Shown: positions 1 to 10,960, counted from the first letter of the stretch. The stretch is 64,000 nt of DNA from Helianthus annuus (GCF_002127325.2 NC_035448.2:127508561-127572560); one strand, 5' to 3'. Notes: generated by a model from the sequence alone, not told the origin. Numbers and translations: made by a program.

Positions 1-312
1 CTAAAATATGGATATTAGCTATACCCCTATTGAGCATATCCTGGGCATAGGCATCGGTTTCTCTTTTAGCTGCAGCTAATACTCTCTGTTCCTGAAAGTT
101 TTTCATATGCTTTCTACGCTCATGTGCTCCCCTACTGAACCATCCCCTCTTTTTCTGAGGAAATGGCTCTTCAGATTGAGCCTTAAACACAAAGATTCTT
201 CTTCCGTATCAGCAGAGTACCCCGAGAGGGCAGGCTGAGAAGAGGAGGTGCCTTCGCTTCTAGGCGAACCAGACAATTGACGATACGCGTCAAATGGTCC
301 TTGGTCGCTCAT
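1..312 (-). pseudogene. ORF1 fragment of Tekay-like family A element
   Basis: Reading leftwards from an ATG at 312 gives MSDQGPFDAYRQLSGS, nearly identical to the start of the ORF1 at 20863 in element A2. The similarity continues to the window edge, but a frame change near codon 45 turns the expected EEGIFVFKAQ segment into unrelated residues, so this copy is broken. In this family ORF1 sits between the primer binding site and gag, and its function is unknown. The adjoining PBS and LTR to the right, in the same orientation, show that this is the 5' end of a minus-strand element whose body lies outside the window. Confidence 0.75.
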
Positions 313-444
313 ACTGTAAACTAACAGATAGTCAGATAACACCTAACAAGAAAATACAATTATGCACGTATTTTCGTAATTTATTTCCTAACACTTTTAA
401 TTTTGATGTCAGCAGAACACTTCTGTGGCTGAATCAGTGGCATA

Positions 445-456
445 GCTCTGATACCA
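445..456 (-). other. Primer binding site, initiator-Met tRNA type
   Basis: The minus strand reads TGGTATCAGAGC, the standard plant PBS complementary to the 3' end of initiator-Met tRNA. It lies 5 bases downstream of the inner end of the minus-strand LTR, as it does in the other Tekay elements of this window. Confidence 0.85.
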
Positions 457-461
457 CCTTC

Positions 462-1507
462 TATCACATCCCCCGATTCCTAATCCTCGGGAATGGGTGG
501 CCACGAGCCAGTTTCGGTGGTATCACGTTATTGTCTAATTTGGCAGCGAAAATTTTCATCTAGACCGTAGTTAGGAAATAATTAATCAGAGTAAAATACC
601 ACATTTCCATAATATTAAATACATGGGTAAAACCCAAGTTTTCAGTACACACATTTTTATAGGAATAAATCCTGTTTTTATTTCAGAAAAACATCTATTT
701 CTTTTAGGTAACTTTATTGCCACTTTTCCAAGCCTTCAGTGCTGTCCAGCTGGCTTCTAATTGGCTTTCACATTTTGTTACCTGGAACGCGTTTTAAAAA
801 CATTTTGTCAGTGGGAAATACTGGTGAGTGAATCCCAGTTTAATCAAGTTTAAGTAAAACCATTTCACAGTGTACAGTATTGAGGGCGCATCCGCAATTA
901 CATTTGTTTCCAAGATATAACAATTAACATCAGTGGTACTGTCGTACTCAACTTGTGGAAATGTTACTCCTTAACCAGGTGGTAACAAATTTTGTATACA
1001 AAACCCCAACATACCCACTATAATTGTATTCTTACAAATACTCAATAATTGTTATTCGCATGGAAAAGTATTTAAGGTTTTGTAAAAACAATAAATATAA
1101 GGTTTTCAAAAGTGGATCAACTCACATTGCTGTTTTAGGGTTTTCAGTAAGGATTTCCTGGGAATAATCTATAAATTACACAAATGCACGTGTGTTAGTA
1201 TAATAACCCATTTTAACATTAGTAATACCCTCCCCGAGACGGCATTCCAACGACTACGTTGGGCAGAACCACGACACGTTACGGAACCCTAGATCAATCG
1301 GGCAGAGTATCTAATACGTCTCCAGGAGTTATAATACTTACATCGTAGCAGAACCTCGCTATTAAGGGGGGGGGGTATTAGACTCGGGTATAATGCCCAC
1401 TATTCAGAAATTGAGATTGAGTAACAGAAATGAACGAGTTTCAACTGAAGGCCCGTTGCCCTCTTATATAGGGCTGTAATCGAGGTTTCTCGCGGCCCGT
1501 GTAAGTG
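462..1507 (-). mobile_element. Truncated 5' LTR, Tekay-like family A
   Basis: This stretch matches the LTR at 21013-22352 along its length, including the polyadenylation-side block near the PBS and the motif block around 1240-1330. A probable TATA box (TATATAAG, minus strand) is at 1463-1470. The LTR is cut at 1507, where an LTR end of another family begins, so about 290 bases of its 5' part are missing. It holds no coding sequence. The inner end reads TATCAC on the plus strand instead of the TGTCGC seen in A2, which are two transitions. Confidence 0.8.
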
Positions 1508-1857
1508 TCACACCCTGACTTTTGCGGAAGTGTGGGTTTATTTGGTGTGACTTCTTAATACCATAGCAATCAATCATAACAATGCTAGATGATAAAAACA
1601 AGAGATGTTCATCCATTAATAAGGTTTAGAAATAACAATACAACATCACTTTTAAAAATGTCGAGTCATAAAACAAGATACAACCATAACATAATTTAAA
1701 ACGTGTTCATATGACACAATAAAAGACTTGGATAAAAACATGGTGTAAGGACATGTAACCCGTCCAGGTAAGGGTTACACCTCCTGAACCTACTACCTTG
1801 GATGACGTCTTTTTTTAGTACGCAGCTTGACATGGAATTTTGGATGAACCCATACCA

Positions 1858-1858
<1 letters not shown>
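1508..1858 (-). mobile_element. LTR end fragment of family B Tekay element
   Basis: From the terminal TGTCACACC at 1508 this region is the reverse complement of the 3' end of the family B LTR (compare about 49650-49995), including the segment with TGGTGTGACTTCTTAATACC. Because the true LTR terminus sits exactly at 1508, this looks like an authentic insertion junction into the family A LTR. The inner side is lost: clear similarity fades near 1834 and the sequence then enters an (AT)n tract. Confidence 0.7.

Positions 1859-1930
<72 letters not shown>
1859..1930. repeat. (AT)n microsatellite
   Basis: About 70 bases of uninterrupted AT dinucleotides. It sits at the same place relative to gag where element A2 carries a (TTA)n tract (19927-20023), namely between the end of ORF1 and the gag leader. 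It also forms the join between the inverted LTR-B fragment and the plus-strand body of A1. Confidence 0.95.
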
Positions 1931-1935
<5 letters not shown>

Positions 1936-2177
1936 GTGTGTTTGTTTGAAAAAAATATACATATATATATAATAATATAATAATAGATAAATAGCTACGG
2001 ATGCATACTAGTATTGTAATTTTAGATTTCAGTTCCAGTTTGTACTAGACGCATAATATATAAAATAGAGTAAAAAGTCGCAATGTTCGACGATTTTGAT
2101 CAATATGCCTGTTGTGTGATTGTTTGCATCAAATATTATTTTGTAATATTAATATGTGACAAATGTTTAAAATTCAG

Positions 2178-3150
2178 ATGGACAACGAAGTGAACCAGGA
2201 AAACCAGAATAACGATAACCAGAATAACAATAATAATGGAAACCAAGTGGATAACAGTGCCATCCAACACATAGTGGCACAAGGGATTATAGATGCAATG
2301 CCATATATTATCAAAACGGTTAGGAAGCGGATAATAAAAGTAATAATGGCAGTAAACGACCTACTGAACCTGAACACAGCGTAATAATGGACCCATACTT
2401 CAAGTGTCCATTCCCAAAAGAAGAATAACCATGTCTTACGATTGTTCTTATAAAGAATTCTGGTCTTGTAAACCAATAGAATTCTCAGGCAATTAAGGAC
2501 CCATTGCAACTTTACACTGGATAGAAAATACTGAGGCAATTCAAGTGTGCGGAAGAGGATAAGATAATGTTTGCTTCCAATTTGTTTAAGAACTCAGCCT
2601 TAGAATGGTGGAACACTATCCTCCAGTCTAGGGGAAGTGACAGGGTTTATCATATGGAATGGGAGAAATTTAAGAACATGGTGGAAAGGAAATTCTGCCC
2701 TCCCATTGAAAAAGAACAGATAGCAAATAAGTTCTTAAACCTTAGAATGAATGGAGTGGATAGTAAGGGTTACACCACTACATTCTTTGAATATGCTAGA
2801 ATAGTGCCAACCCTTGCATCACCAGAACCAATATTAATCTCCCGTTACATATGGGGATTAATCAGTGAGATTAGGCATGTAGTCAAGGCGGCACCTTATT
2901 GTAACGCTTGCAAGAAGAAGCATTAAGGAAGATGCGCCACCTACTGTAATTTCTGCAAGATACCAGGACACAAGGAAGAAAATTGTAGGAAGAAACCAAG
3001 TAATGGAGTGTGCTTCAACTATGGAGAAAAAGGTCACATCAAGCCACACTGTCCGAAACTAGCTCCAGCCATGAACCACAAGACTACTAAAAATGCTAGA
3101 GCATTTGTTCTGACTGCAGAAGAAGCCAAGATGATTCCGGGCGTGATTTG
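2178..3150 (+). pseudogene. Gag remnant of A1
   Basis: Gag is the RNA-binding capsid protein of the element. Reading starts with MDNEVNQENQ at 2178. Typical gag blocks are visible (NSALEWWNTILQS near 2590, [10 protein letters not shown] near 2840) and two zinc knuckles follow (CNFCKIPGHKEENC near 2950 and a second with Cys changed to Tyr, [14 protein letters not shown]). Several stops and frame changes interrupt it (for example TAA near 2383). About 160 bases between the capsid block and the knuckles, present in A2, are deleted here. The start is chosen by alignment with elements A2 and C. Confidence 0.8.
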
Positions 3151-6100
3151 ATATTGTATTAGGAATGGCAGGATTTGATATTGTTTTAGGAATGGATTGG
3201 TTAGTAGCCAATAAAGCCAGTATTTTATGTGATCAAAAGTCAATCCAAGTAAATTTACCAAAGGGTGAAAAGATCAAAATTAAAGGAGATAAGCCATCTA
3301 GATCTACGAAATTCATCTCTGTGATGAAAACAGTAAGTTGTGTAAGAAAAGGATCCCTAGTGTATTTGATTTCCATAATCATTAACACTAAAGGAAAAGA
3401 ACTAAAAGATATTCCCGTAGTATCTCAGTTTTCAGATGTGTTTCCCGAAGAGCTACCAGGACTACCCCCAGACAGGGAAGTTGAATTCAGAATCCATCTA
3501 CTACCAGGAACAACACCAATTGCCAAGGCACCTTATCGTTTGGCACCTGCAGAAATGCAAGAGTTAAAGAAACAGTTAGACGAACTGTTGGAGAAAGGAT
3601 TCATACAGCCAAGTTCATCGCCATGGGGAGCTCCGATCTTATTCGTTAAAAAGAAAGACGGGTCAATGTGAATGTGCATTGATTACGTGAATTGAACAAA
3701 GTCACGATTAAAAATCAATACCCATTACCGAGAATCGATGATTTGTTTGATCAGTTGCAAGGAGCTCAATTTTTCTCTAAGATTGATTTACGATCAGGAT
3801 ATCATCAATTAAAGGTACATGAAGAGGACATTCGTAAGACCGCTTTCAAACCAAGGTATGCCCATTATAAATTTACCGTCATGCCATTTGGTTTAACCAA
3901 TGCCCCAGCCGCATTTATGGATATGATGAACCGAATATGTAAGCCATATTTGGATAAATTCGTAATTGTCTTTATAGATGATATTCTCATTTACTCTAAG
4001 AGTAAAGAAAAACATGCAGCGCATCTGTATGCACTTCTAAGTTTATTGAGAAAAGAAAAGCTTTATGCAAAGTTTTCGAAGTGTGAATTTTGGTTAGAAG
4101 AAGTACAGTTTCTTGGGCATTTAGTCAATCATGATGGAATTCATGTGGATCCTACAAAGATTGAGGCGATTACTAAATGGAAAACCCCTGAGTCACCAAC
4201 CGAGGTTAGAAGTTTCCTAGGATTAACCGGTTATTATAGAAGATTTATCCGAGATTTTTCTAGAATAGCCATTCCCTTAACTAAGCTAACCTGTAAATCT
4301 GTTAAGTTTGAATGGGGACCAAAACAAGAAGAAGCCTTTAGAATTCTTAAGCAAAGATTAACCAATGCACCCATATTAGCGTTACCAGAAGGAACTGAAG
4401 ACTTTGTAGTCTATTGTGACGCTTCTAAGTTAGGTTATGGATGTGTGTTGATGCAACGTCAAAATGTTATAGCCTATGCATCTAGACAACATAAGAATCA
4501 TGAAGAGAATCATTCACCTATGATTTAGAATTAGGAGCCATAATTTTTTCCCTGAAAATTTGGAGACATTACCTTTACGGTAGTAAGTTCACCATTTTCA
4601 CAGATCATAAGAGTTTAAGGTATGTTTTCGAGCAAAAGGAGTTGAATACGAGACAGAGACGCTGGATGGAAATTCTTAGTGATTACGATTGTAATATTCA
4701 GTATCATGCAGGAAAGGCAAATATAGTTGCTGATGCTTTAAGTCGAAAGTATCATGAAAAGCCAAAAAGAGTACGTTCTCTTAAATTAAATCTACAAGTA
4801 GATTTAAATGAACAGATTAGAAAGGCACAAGAATCAGTAATCAAGGACGATACTGAGAAACTGAAAGGAATGATTAAGGAATTAGAACAAGGAACAGATG
4901 GAATTTGGAGATTCTATAAGAAAAGAATGTGGATACCCATATTAGGAAACCTACGCCACCGTATATTAGAAGAAGCCCATAAGTCTAAGTATACGAAGCA
5001 TCCTGGAACTGATAAAATGTATCAGGATTTAAGAAAGAATTTCTGGTGGATAGGAATGAAGAAAGATATAGCAACTTATGTTTCTAAATGTTTAACCTGT
5101 TCACAAGTTAAAGCTAAACATCAGAAACCCCCAGGTTTATTGCAGCTGTTAGAAATGCCGGTGTGGAAGTGGGAATTGATAACAGTGGATTTTGTTACCA
5201 AATTACCCACAACAAGAAAAGGTAATGATACAATCTGGGTGATTGTAGACAGGCTAACTAAATCAACTCATTTCCTACTAATGAAGGAAACTTACAGTAT
5301 GGAACAACTAGCTAAGTTATATGTAAATGAAATAGTTTCATTACATTGAATTCCTTTACCAATTGTTTCTGATAGAGATAGCCGTTTTACGTCTCATTTT
5401 TGGACAAGTTTCCAAAAATCAATTAGAACCAAGTTGAATCTAAGCACAGCTTATCATCTTCAAATGGACAGACAAAGCGAAAGGACAATTCAGACAATGG
5501 AGGATATGCTTAGAGCTTGTGTAATTGATTTCGTAGGTAATTGGAAAGATCACTTACCATTAATCGAAATTTCTTAGAATAACAGCTATCATACCAGTAT
5601 TAATGTTGCACCATTCGAAGCACTCTATGGACGAAAGTGCCGAACCCTAGTCTATTGGGCAGAAATTGGAGAAAAGCAACTATCTGGACCAGAAATAGTA
5701 CAAGAAACAACCGACAAGATTGTTAAAGTCAAGGAAAGAATGAAAGCAACACGCGATCGACAGAAAAGTTATGCTGATAACAGGCGAAAGCCGTTAGAAT
5801 TTCAAGTAGGAGATAAGGTGTTATTGAAAGTTTCTCCTTGGAAAGGAGTGGTAAGATTCATCAAAAGGGGAAAGCTAAGTCCCAGGTATGTTGGACCCTT
5901 TGAGATTATTAGAAGAATAGGACTTGTAGCCTATCAGCTACAACTGCCAGAGGAAATGGCAGGAATACATGATGTATTTCATGTATCTAATCTCAAAAAG
6001 TGTTTAGCTGATGAATCACTAGTAGTGCCTCTTAAGGATATAGAGGTAAATGAGAAGCTTAAGTTTGGAAAAAAGCCTCTACAGATTGAAAACAGAAAGA

Positions 6101-6225
6101 TCAAGAATCTTAAACATAAGAGATTAGTTCTGGTCAAACTGAAATGGGAGTCTAAGAGAGGACCAGAATATACTTGGGAGCTTGAATCAGAAATGCAAAG
6201 GAAATACCCACATCTATTCCAGTAG
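3151..6225 (+). pseudogene. Pol remnant of A1 (RT, RNase H, integrase, chromodomain-like tail)
   Basis: The catalytic part of protease is absent: A2 has FDSGANQSF here but A1 jumps from the knuckle region straight to the protease C-terminal [10 protein letters not shown]. Reverse transcriptase follows ([33 protein letters not shown] around 3780-4000), then RNase H ([12 protein letters not shown] near 4410) and integrase with HHCC zinc finger (about 4980-5110), catalytic Asp in [16 protein letters not shown] and a damaged HPQTDGQ block at 5455. The tail to 6225 is the chromodomain-like end of Tekay integrases. Stops occur at 3669, 4526, 5347 and 5576, with frame changes between, so no full protein can be made. 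Confidence 0.88.
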
Positions 6226-6249
6226 ACCTCGAGGACGAGTTCTAAAACA

Positions 6250-6261
6250 AGGTGGGGAGGA
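6250..6261 (+). other. Polypurine tract of A1
   Basis: AGGTGGGGAGGA lies directly before the LTR start. The same tract precedes the 3' LTRs of A2 (minus strand, 15192-15203) and C (32490-32502). It primes plus-strand DNA synthesis in Ty3/gypsy elements. Confidence 0.8.
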
Positions 6262-6548
6262 TATAACAACCCTCCAAAATTATTTCCGACACCCCTAATA
6301 TATTTAGAATGTCCCTACACGTCTTAAAATACACCCCGTATATGTATAATAGCCCTAAATACGTTTAAATTAATAAAATAAAAATAAAAACAAGAATTTA
6401 GTGTCGCTCGCGGGCCGCGAAGACTATGTCTTCTAGCTACGCGGGGCGCGACAACTCAAGGTCAGGGCGACTCCCTGGGCCGCCACATGTCCCAATCCGT
6501 GTCGAAGCTAGTCTGTGACAAATCAAAGCTAGGCCCTACATACCCTAT
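6262..6548 (+). mobile_element. Partial 3' LTR of A1
   Basis: It begins TATAACAACCCTCC after the polypurine tract and matches the 5' part of the family A LTR, including the GC-rich block TCGCGGGCCGCGAAG and the segment ending CTAGGCCCTAC. It is cut at 6548 exactly where the outer end of the minus-strand LTR of A2 starts. The missing remainder is not found beyond the other end of A2. Confidence 0.8.
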
Positions 6549-7728
6549 TGTCGCAACCCCCGCCCCCTATCTGTCCCGGGAACGGGCGGCCGCGAACTCA
6601 GTGTTGGTGGTATCAGTGTTTATCAATTTGGCAGCGGAAATTACATCAGAACCGTAGTTAGGAAATATTTTATTAGAGTAAACACCATATTTTATATAAA
6701 TAATTATATTGGGATAAAAACCCAAGTTTTCATTACAAACTGATTTATAGGGATAAATCCCATTTTTATTGAAATAAAACATCTTCTTTATTTAGGTAAT
6801 TTTTATTACCACTTTTCCAAGCCTTTAGTGCTGTCCAGCTGGCTTCTAGTTGGCTTTCACATTTTGTTACCTGAAATGCGTTTAAAAACATTTTGTCAGT
6901 GGGAAATACTGCTGAGTGAATCCCAGTTTAATCAAGAAGAGTTTTATTGATTTGCAGTATTGAGAGCGATTACAATGTTTATATCTACGCAATTACTCAT
7001 TCAGTACTGTCAATCCTGACTGGTGGGTCATATTACACATTGGCTAACTCTTCGTCCAATGGTAACGTGTCTCACATTTTTTATACAAAACCCCAACATA
7101 CCGGCAGTAATTGAAGACTACAAAGACTCAATCACTGCTTAATCACATCGTAAAATATTTAAGGTTTTGTAAAACAGTTTGTAAAAAGGAGATTACTCAC
7201 ATTACTGTCTTAGGTTTTCTCTAAGGGTTTCCTGGTGATTATCTATAATTTACACAAATGCACACGTGTTAGTATAATAACCCTTAATATTTACATTAGT
7301 AATAATACCCTCTCCGAGACGATATTCCAACGACTACGTCGGGCAGAACCTCGACAGCCGTTACGGAACCCTAGATCAATCGGGCAACGTATCTAATACG
7401 TAACCGGGGTTATGATACTTACAACGGAGCAGAACTTCGTTATTTAGGGGGTATTATACCGGAGATTATGCCTACTATTCAGAAATTTAGAGAGAGAAAT
7501 AGATTTTGAACGATCGGAAACTGAAGGCTGAGAGCCTCCATTTATAGGCGACTCTTCGCCTCCTCTCGCGGCCCGCGTAAGACGTAGCCAAGGGCTACGC
7601 TGCCCGCGTAATAGGGTTGGTAGGGCCTAGCTTTGCCTGATCAGCGTTATAGGGTCGACACGCCTGATGACACGTGGCGGCTCAGGGTGTCGTCTCACCG
7701 CCTGGCTGTCGCGCCCCGCATAAGAGAC
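6549..7728 (-). mobile_element. 3' LTR of A2, distal part
   Basis: This continues, on the minus strand, the LTR interrupted at 15018. It contains a probable TATA box (TATAAATG, minus strand, 7539-7546) and the LTR end at 6549. Internal blocks match 21013-22200, including the TCTAATACG and AGAACC motifs around 7340-7440. No coding sequence is seen. Confidence 0.85.
7724..7728. repeat. Target site duplication GAGAC (left)
   Basis: GAGAC precedes the Athila-like element and is repeated exactly at 15018-15022 right after it. A five-base duplication is the normal footprint of LTR retrotransposon integrase and fixes the element borders. Confidence 0.93.
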
Positions 7729-7977
7729 TGATATGCGCAAAATGCAACATATAAATTATATCAACTGTGGCATAAAACTAACCTTTTTTTAGTACTAATG
7801 TTGGAAAAAAGTGTGCTTTTGCCTTCCTTTTGTATTTTCAGGATTAAATGAGCTAAAATTAACAAAAGAAGCAAAAAGACAGCAAAATCTAACATAAATA
7901 CAAGAAAATGAACAAAAGTGGAATACCCGACCCCTCGACAGCATCTTCCCAAGCAAAACTAAGAAAACAGAAGACTG

Positions 7978-8200
7978 AACACGCCCCGTGCTCAGCGAGC
8001 ACGGGGCCGCGCCCAAGTAGCAGCAGAAAAGACAAACCTTTAGAAGCTTCTACTACCCACCACGGGGCCGTGCCCAGCGGACACGGGGGCGTGGTCAACT
8101 TGCTGCAGGCGCATTTATTGTAATTGCGAATTACGATTAATGAGGAGAGAGAGTGTCAGATGGACACGGGGCCGTGCCCAGCGGGCACGGGGCCATGCCC
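7978..8200. repeat. Paired GC palindromes, LTR cluster
   Basis: Three pairs of imperfect palindromes built on CACGGGGCCGTG lie at 7978-8014, 8061-8096 and 8163-8200. In each pair two palindromes are separated by a few bases. The same motif recurs through the interior of this element and in its 3' LTR, but not in neighbouring elements. Confidence 0.85.
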
Positions 8201-8216
8201 GAGCTTCTGTTCAGCC

Positions 8217-8224
8217 TATAAATA
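8217..8224 (+). promoter_or_regulatory. Probable LTR TATA box
   Basis: TATAAATA in the setting CAGCCTATAAATAGGAGTG. The 3' LTR copy at 13842-13849 reads TACAAATA, so one substitution has damaged it there. Confidence 0.65.
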
Positions 8225-9438
8225 GGAGTGTTTGGAGCCATTTCAACTCATCCCTTGGCACACCACCTCTCTCACACTTCACACTTCACCCACCACCCAC
8301 CACCACCATAACACCATCATCCACCACCATCATCCATTGTCCATCATAGAGTGTGTGAGTCGTCTCGGGATCCAAGATTGATCGTAAGAGTTCTTGACAA
8401 TCAAAGGCCATGTTTGCCTAAGTCTCTTACATCACTTGGTGAAGACAAGTGTTTAGTGTAATACTTTTTATTTTTAATCTTTTGCACTTTTTAATTGGTT
8501 TTGTATTAATGACTTTAATTACTAGTTTCTTATGTTGAAGGTGATTCTTCCTTATCGTTTGTCCGTGGTGTCTTGGCATTATTTTACTGTCTATATAAAA
8601 TAAAAGATTTTCACCATTCATATCTCCACGGTCTATATGGAGGTATGTTGGCTACCTGGTCGGGGGGTTAAGGGAACGGTTAGGTAAGAGTCTTGCCATT
8701 GTTCAGTGTATAGATCCTGCAAAGGACCTGGGTCAAATTTAGTAGGACCTCCTTCAATACTCAAAGGTATTGGATGGCGGGGGTCCAAACTCTTTGATCC
8801 CCTCATAAGTTAAACTACTATTAAAACTTTAACCCAGCTACTTAGGATTGTATCCCTGCTGACTCAGACTACTTAGCTGAGGGTAACGTCGACTTCAAAA
8901 GAGGGGCCTACCACATTATGCATTAATAACTTAATTAATTATATTTCAATAATCCGACCCTTTAGGATTGTATCCTTGCTGACTCAAACTACTGGGTTGA
9001 GGGTAACGTCGCCTTCAAAAGAGTGGCCTACTACAATAACTAAGATAATCTCTTAAATAAGTGCAAAAGTGCGAAAATAATCAAAGGTTACACTAACACA
9101 CGAGTCAGATCCAAGTGATTCATCTTGTCTATCTGTTTTTATTTCTATTTTATTTTCTGCATTTTAGTTAGTTTTATTTTCTTAGTTTAAAAATCTTTCT
9201 CTAACATTTTGATTTGATTAGACGTTGAGGATAAACCGGTACTAAAAGCTCTTGTGTCCTTGGACGACCTCGGTATCTTACCAACACTATACTACGTCCA
9301 CGATGGGTGCACTTGCCCATATGTGTGTTTAGTGTTAGTAAATATCGTGTTTTATAAATTTAAAACTTGGCTAAAAATTGTAAAAGGGCTTAAAATACAT
9401 ATCTAAAAATATAACACACTTCATGCACATCAAGTTTT

Positions 9439-9456
9439 TGGCGCCGCTGCCGGGGA
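9439..9456 (+). other. Primer binding site, TGGCGCC type
   Basis: TGGCGCCGCTGCCGGGGA lies 6 bases after the 5' LTR. This matches, with one difference, the PBS that I recall for Athila elements as complementary to tRNA-Asp. The tRNA assignment is from memory. Confidence 0.8.
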
Positions 9457-9560
9457 CACAAGGATTTTAAGAAAGTTAGGAATCAACGACCTAATCAATT
9501 TTTTATTTTCTTTTTATTTTTTTAGGATTATCTTAAATTTTTCAGCTTCTGCAGAACTCA

Positions 9561-9678
9561 GCACGGGTCGTGCCCGCTGAACACGCCCCGTGCCCAATCT
9601 TTGGAACTGGCAATCCTGTTTTATGTCAGACAGTAAGCTGAACAAGGGGCCATGCCCACTCAACACGCCCCCGTGCCC
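9561..9678. repeat. Paired GC palindromes, leader cluster
   Basis: Pairs at 9561-9595 and 9641-9678, each of the form CACGGG(G/T)CGTG or AAGGGGCCATGCCC followed by CACGCCC(C)CGTG, lie in the untranslated leader between the PBS and the first ORF. Confidence 0.8.
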
Positions 9679-9740
9679 AAGATTCAGTTACTGAAAACAG
9701 AACCGTAAGATCCCGACGGTTGGTAAATTCTGACACAAAA

Positions 9741-10409
9741 ATGAGTGATAGTGATCTTTTTTACTTTCGACACTCTTATGGTACGTGGTGTCAATTATGT
9801 GGAGGCGGACATAAAGAATTAGAATGTTATTTTCTAAATTATAAGCCCCACTATATGGACCCATCATTTCCCTGTATCCTTAAGAGGGGCGAAAGTAAAA
9901 ATAATCCTTATCTCTCCCTCGAAGGCGCCCAACCAGATATTTTAGGGGAAATGCTTCTTGATGAACTATTTCAACTAGAAGATCTGATTCTTAATTGGTT
10001 AAAAGAACTTAGGATGGATTTCCTAAATTCATCTCAAGTCAATGACCAAGAAGAAGTGTTGGGATCGCATTCAAACAACCTCGTTGCTCCCGAAAATACC
10101 TTCAATTCTAGCAAAGACTTGGACGATAGTCGTCCCTGCGCCGATTGTGCCGTGAAGGACTCTCCATCGACTTCGTTCGATGCATACATAGACCTGAGCG
10201 ATTCGGCATACACCTTCTTTAACGAGAGCCCGGAAAAGGGTTGGACTTGTCCACCTACATATAGCATAGGAATCACCCTCACCGACAACCTCTTGCGTTC
10301 TCGTCTTAACCTAGATCAATTAAGGTATCTTAGGCACTTTGGGGTTGTTCCATCCAGGAAGGAACCGCCCGATCCGGATAAGTTCCTTAGAAATAGACAA
10401 ACTTCATAA
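9741..10409 (+). CDS. Hypothetical protein of the non-autonomous element, with zinc-knuckle-like motif
   Basis: An intact ORF of 222 codons. The ATG at 9741 (MSDSDLFYFRHSYGTW) is the first good start, because an upstream in-frame reading has only TTG. Residues 15-30 hold CQLCGGGHKELEC, a CX2CX3HX4C motif one residue shorter than the retroviral zinc knuckle. The rest is acidic and rich in Asp, Ser and Leu, with no other domain I recognise. In position and in having a Cys-His motif it resembles a reduced gag, so RNA binding is plausible but inferred. The stop is followed at once by paired palindromes. The reading frame has stayed open while neighbouring gag-pol genes are broken. Confidence 0.6.
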   Translation: MSDSDLFYFRHSYGTWCQLCGGGHKELECYFLNYKPHYMDPSFPCILKRGESKNNPYLSLEGAQPDILGEMLLDELFQLEDLILNWLKELRMDFLNSSQVNDQEEVLGSHSNNLVAPENTFNSSKDLDDSRPCADCAVKDSPSTSFDAYIDLSDSAYTFFNESPEKGWTCPPTYSIGITLTDNLLRSRLNLDQLRYLRHFGVVPSRKEPPDPDKFLRNRQTS

Positions 10410-10419
10410 TCAGCCCCTC

Positions 10420-10561
10420 GACACGGGGCCGTGTCCGGCCAACACGCCCCCGTGTCCACCAAAAGATTCCTTTCTGACCTTTACGTCAGAATACGGACAA
10501 ACTGTGTCAGGATTCTATCTGCACATGGGGCCGTGTCCAGACGACACGGGGCCGTGTCCAG
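10420..10561. repeat. Paired GC palindromes after the first ORF
   Basis: Pairs at 10420-10457 and 10522-10561 contain ACACGGGGCCGTGTCC-type units. Read in one frame they give repeated Thr-Gly-Pro-Cys-Pro, but they extend past the ORF stop, so conservation looks like DNA or RNA conservation rather than protein. Confidence 0.8.
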
Positions 10562-10920
10562 CACGCCGTCGTTTTCTATAAATGCAGCCAAGAATTCTGC
10601 ACATTTGGACCATCTAGGGACAGGGATTTGAAGGGATCTTCTCTCCTACCATCCTAGGTATGTTCTAAAAGAAGGTTCCAACAACCATCTTGTCCATTCC
10701 TCTTTTATCAATTTCCTTCTTCTTCATCTTTCTCCAAACCTCCATTAAAGCTTAAGGTTTCAAGCTTTGATGAAGGGATTAATGAGTTTTGTTCAAGAAA
10801 TCTTGTTAAAAATAAGTTGAACAACATTGTTTTAAGTTAATATTGCTCAAATGGGCTTCATAAGTTAGAGGAATAACTTAAAACTTCAAGATTTCTTGTT
10901 ACAAAATTCTGCAGAAAGAT

Positions 10921-10960
10921 GAACACGGGGCCGTGCTCAATGAGCACGGGGCCGTGTCCA
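10921..10960. repeat. Paired GC palindrome
   Basis: Two CACGGGGCCGTG palindromes are separated by CTCAATGAG, itself an inverted repeat (CTCA-AT-TGAG with overlap), giving a nested symmetrical 40-base unit. Confidence 0.8.

Larger units (their letters stand above)
1932..6548 (+). mobile_element. A1: decayed Tekay-like Ty3/gypsy element, body plus partial 3' LTR
   Basis: Gag leader, gag, pol and the start of the 3' LTR follow in normal order on the plus strand. The copy corresponds base by base, with many differences, to the reverse complement of 15018-19930 in element A2. ORF1, PBS and 5' LTR are missing, replaced by the (AT)n junction at the left. The 3' LTR stops at 6548 where A2 begins. 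Tekay assignment rests on the chromodomain-like tail ([18 protein letters not shown]) after integrase. Confidence 0.85.
7729..9432 (+). mobile_element. 5' LTR of Athila-like element
   Basis: It runs from TGATATGCGC to CACATCA and matches 13379-15017. It contains three paired GC palindromes (7978-8200), a TATA box (TATAAATA at 8217-8224) and a CACC-rich stretch after it, likely the 5' end of the transcript. The middle part (about 8620-9040) has two related blocks with TTTAGGATTGTATCC. No protein-coding gene is seen. Confidence 0.88.

Noticed and set aside
2174..2539. Minus-strand 121-codon ORF over A1 gag
   Set aside because: It is the complement of the gag frame, with Trp/Phe-rich composition typical of antisense shadow, and no independent support.
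7761..8123. Overlapping small ORFs in the Athila-like LTR, repeated in the 3' LTR
   Set aside because: They recur because the LTR is duplicated. Reading frames are created by the GC palindromes (Thr-Gly-Pro-Cys or Ala-Val-Ser repeats) and lie upstream of the TATA box.
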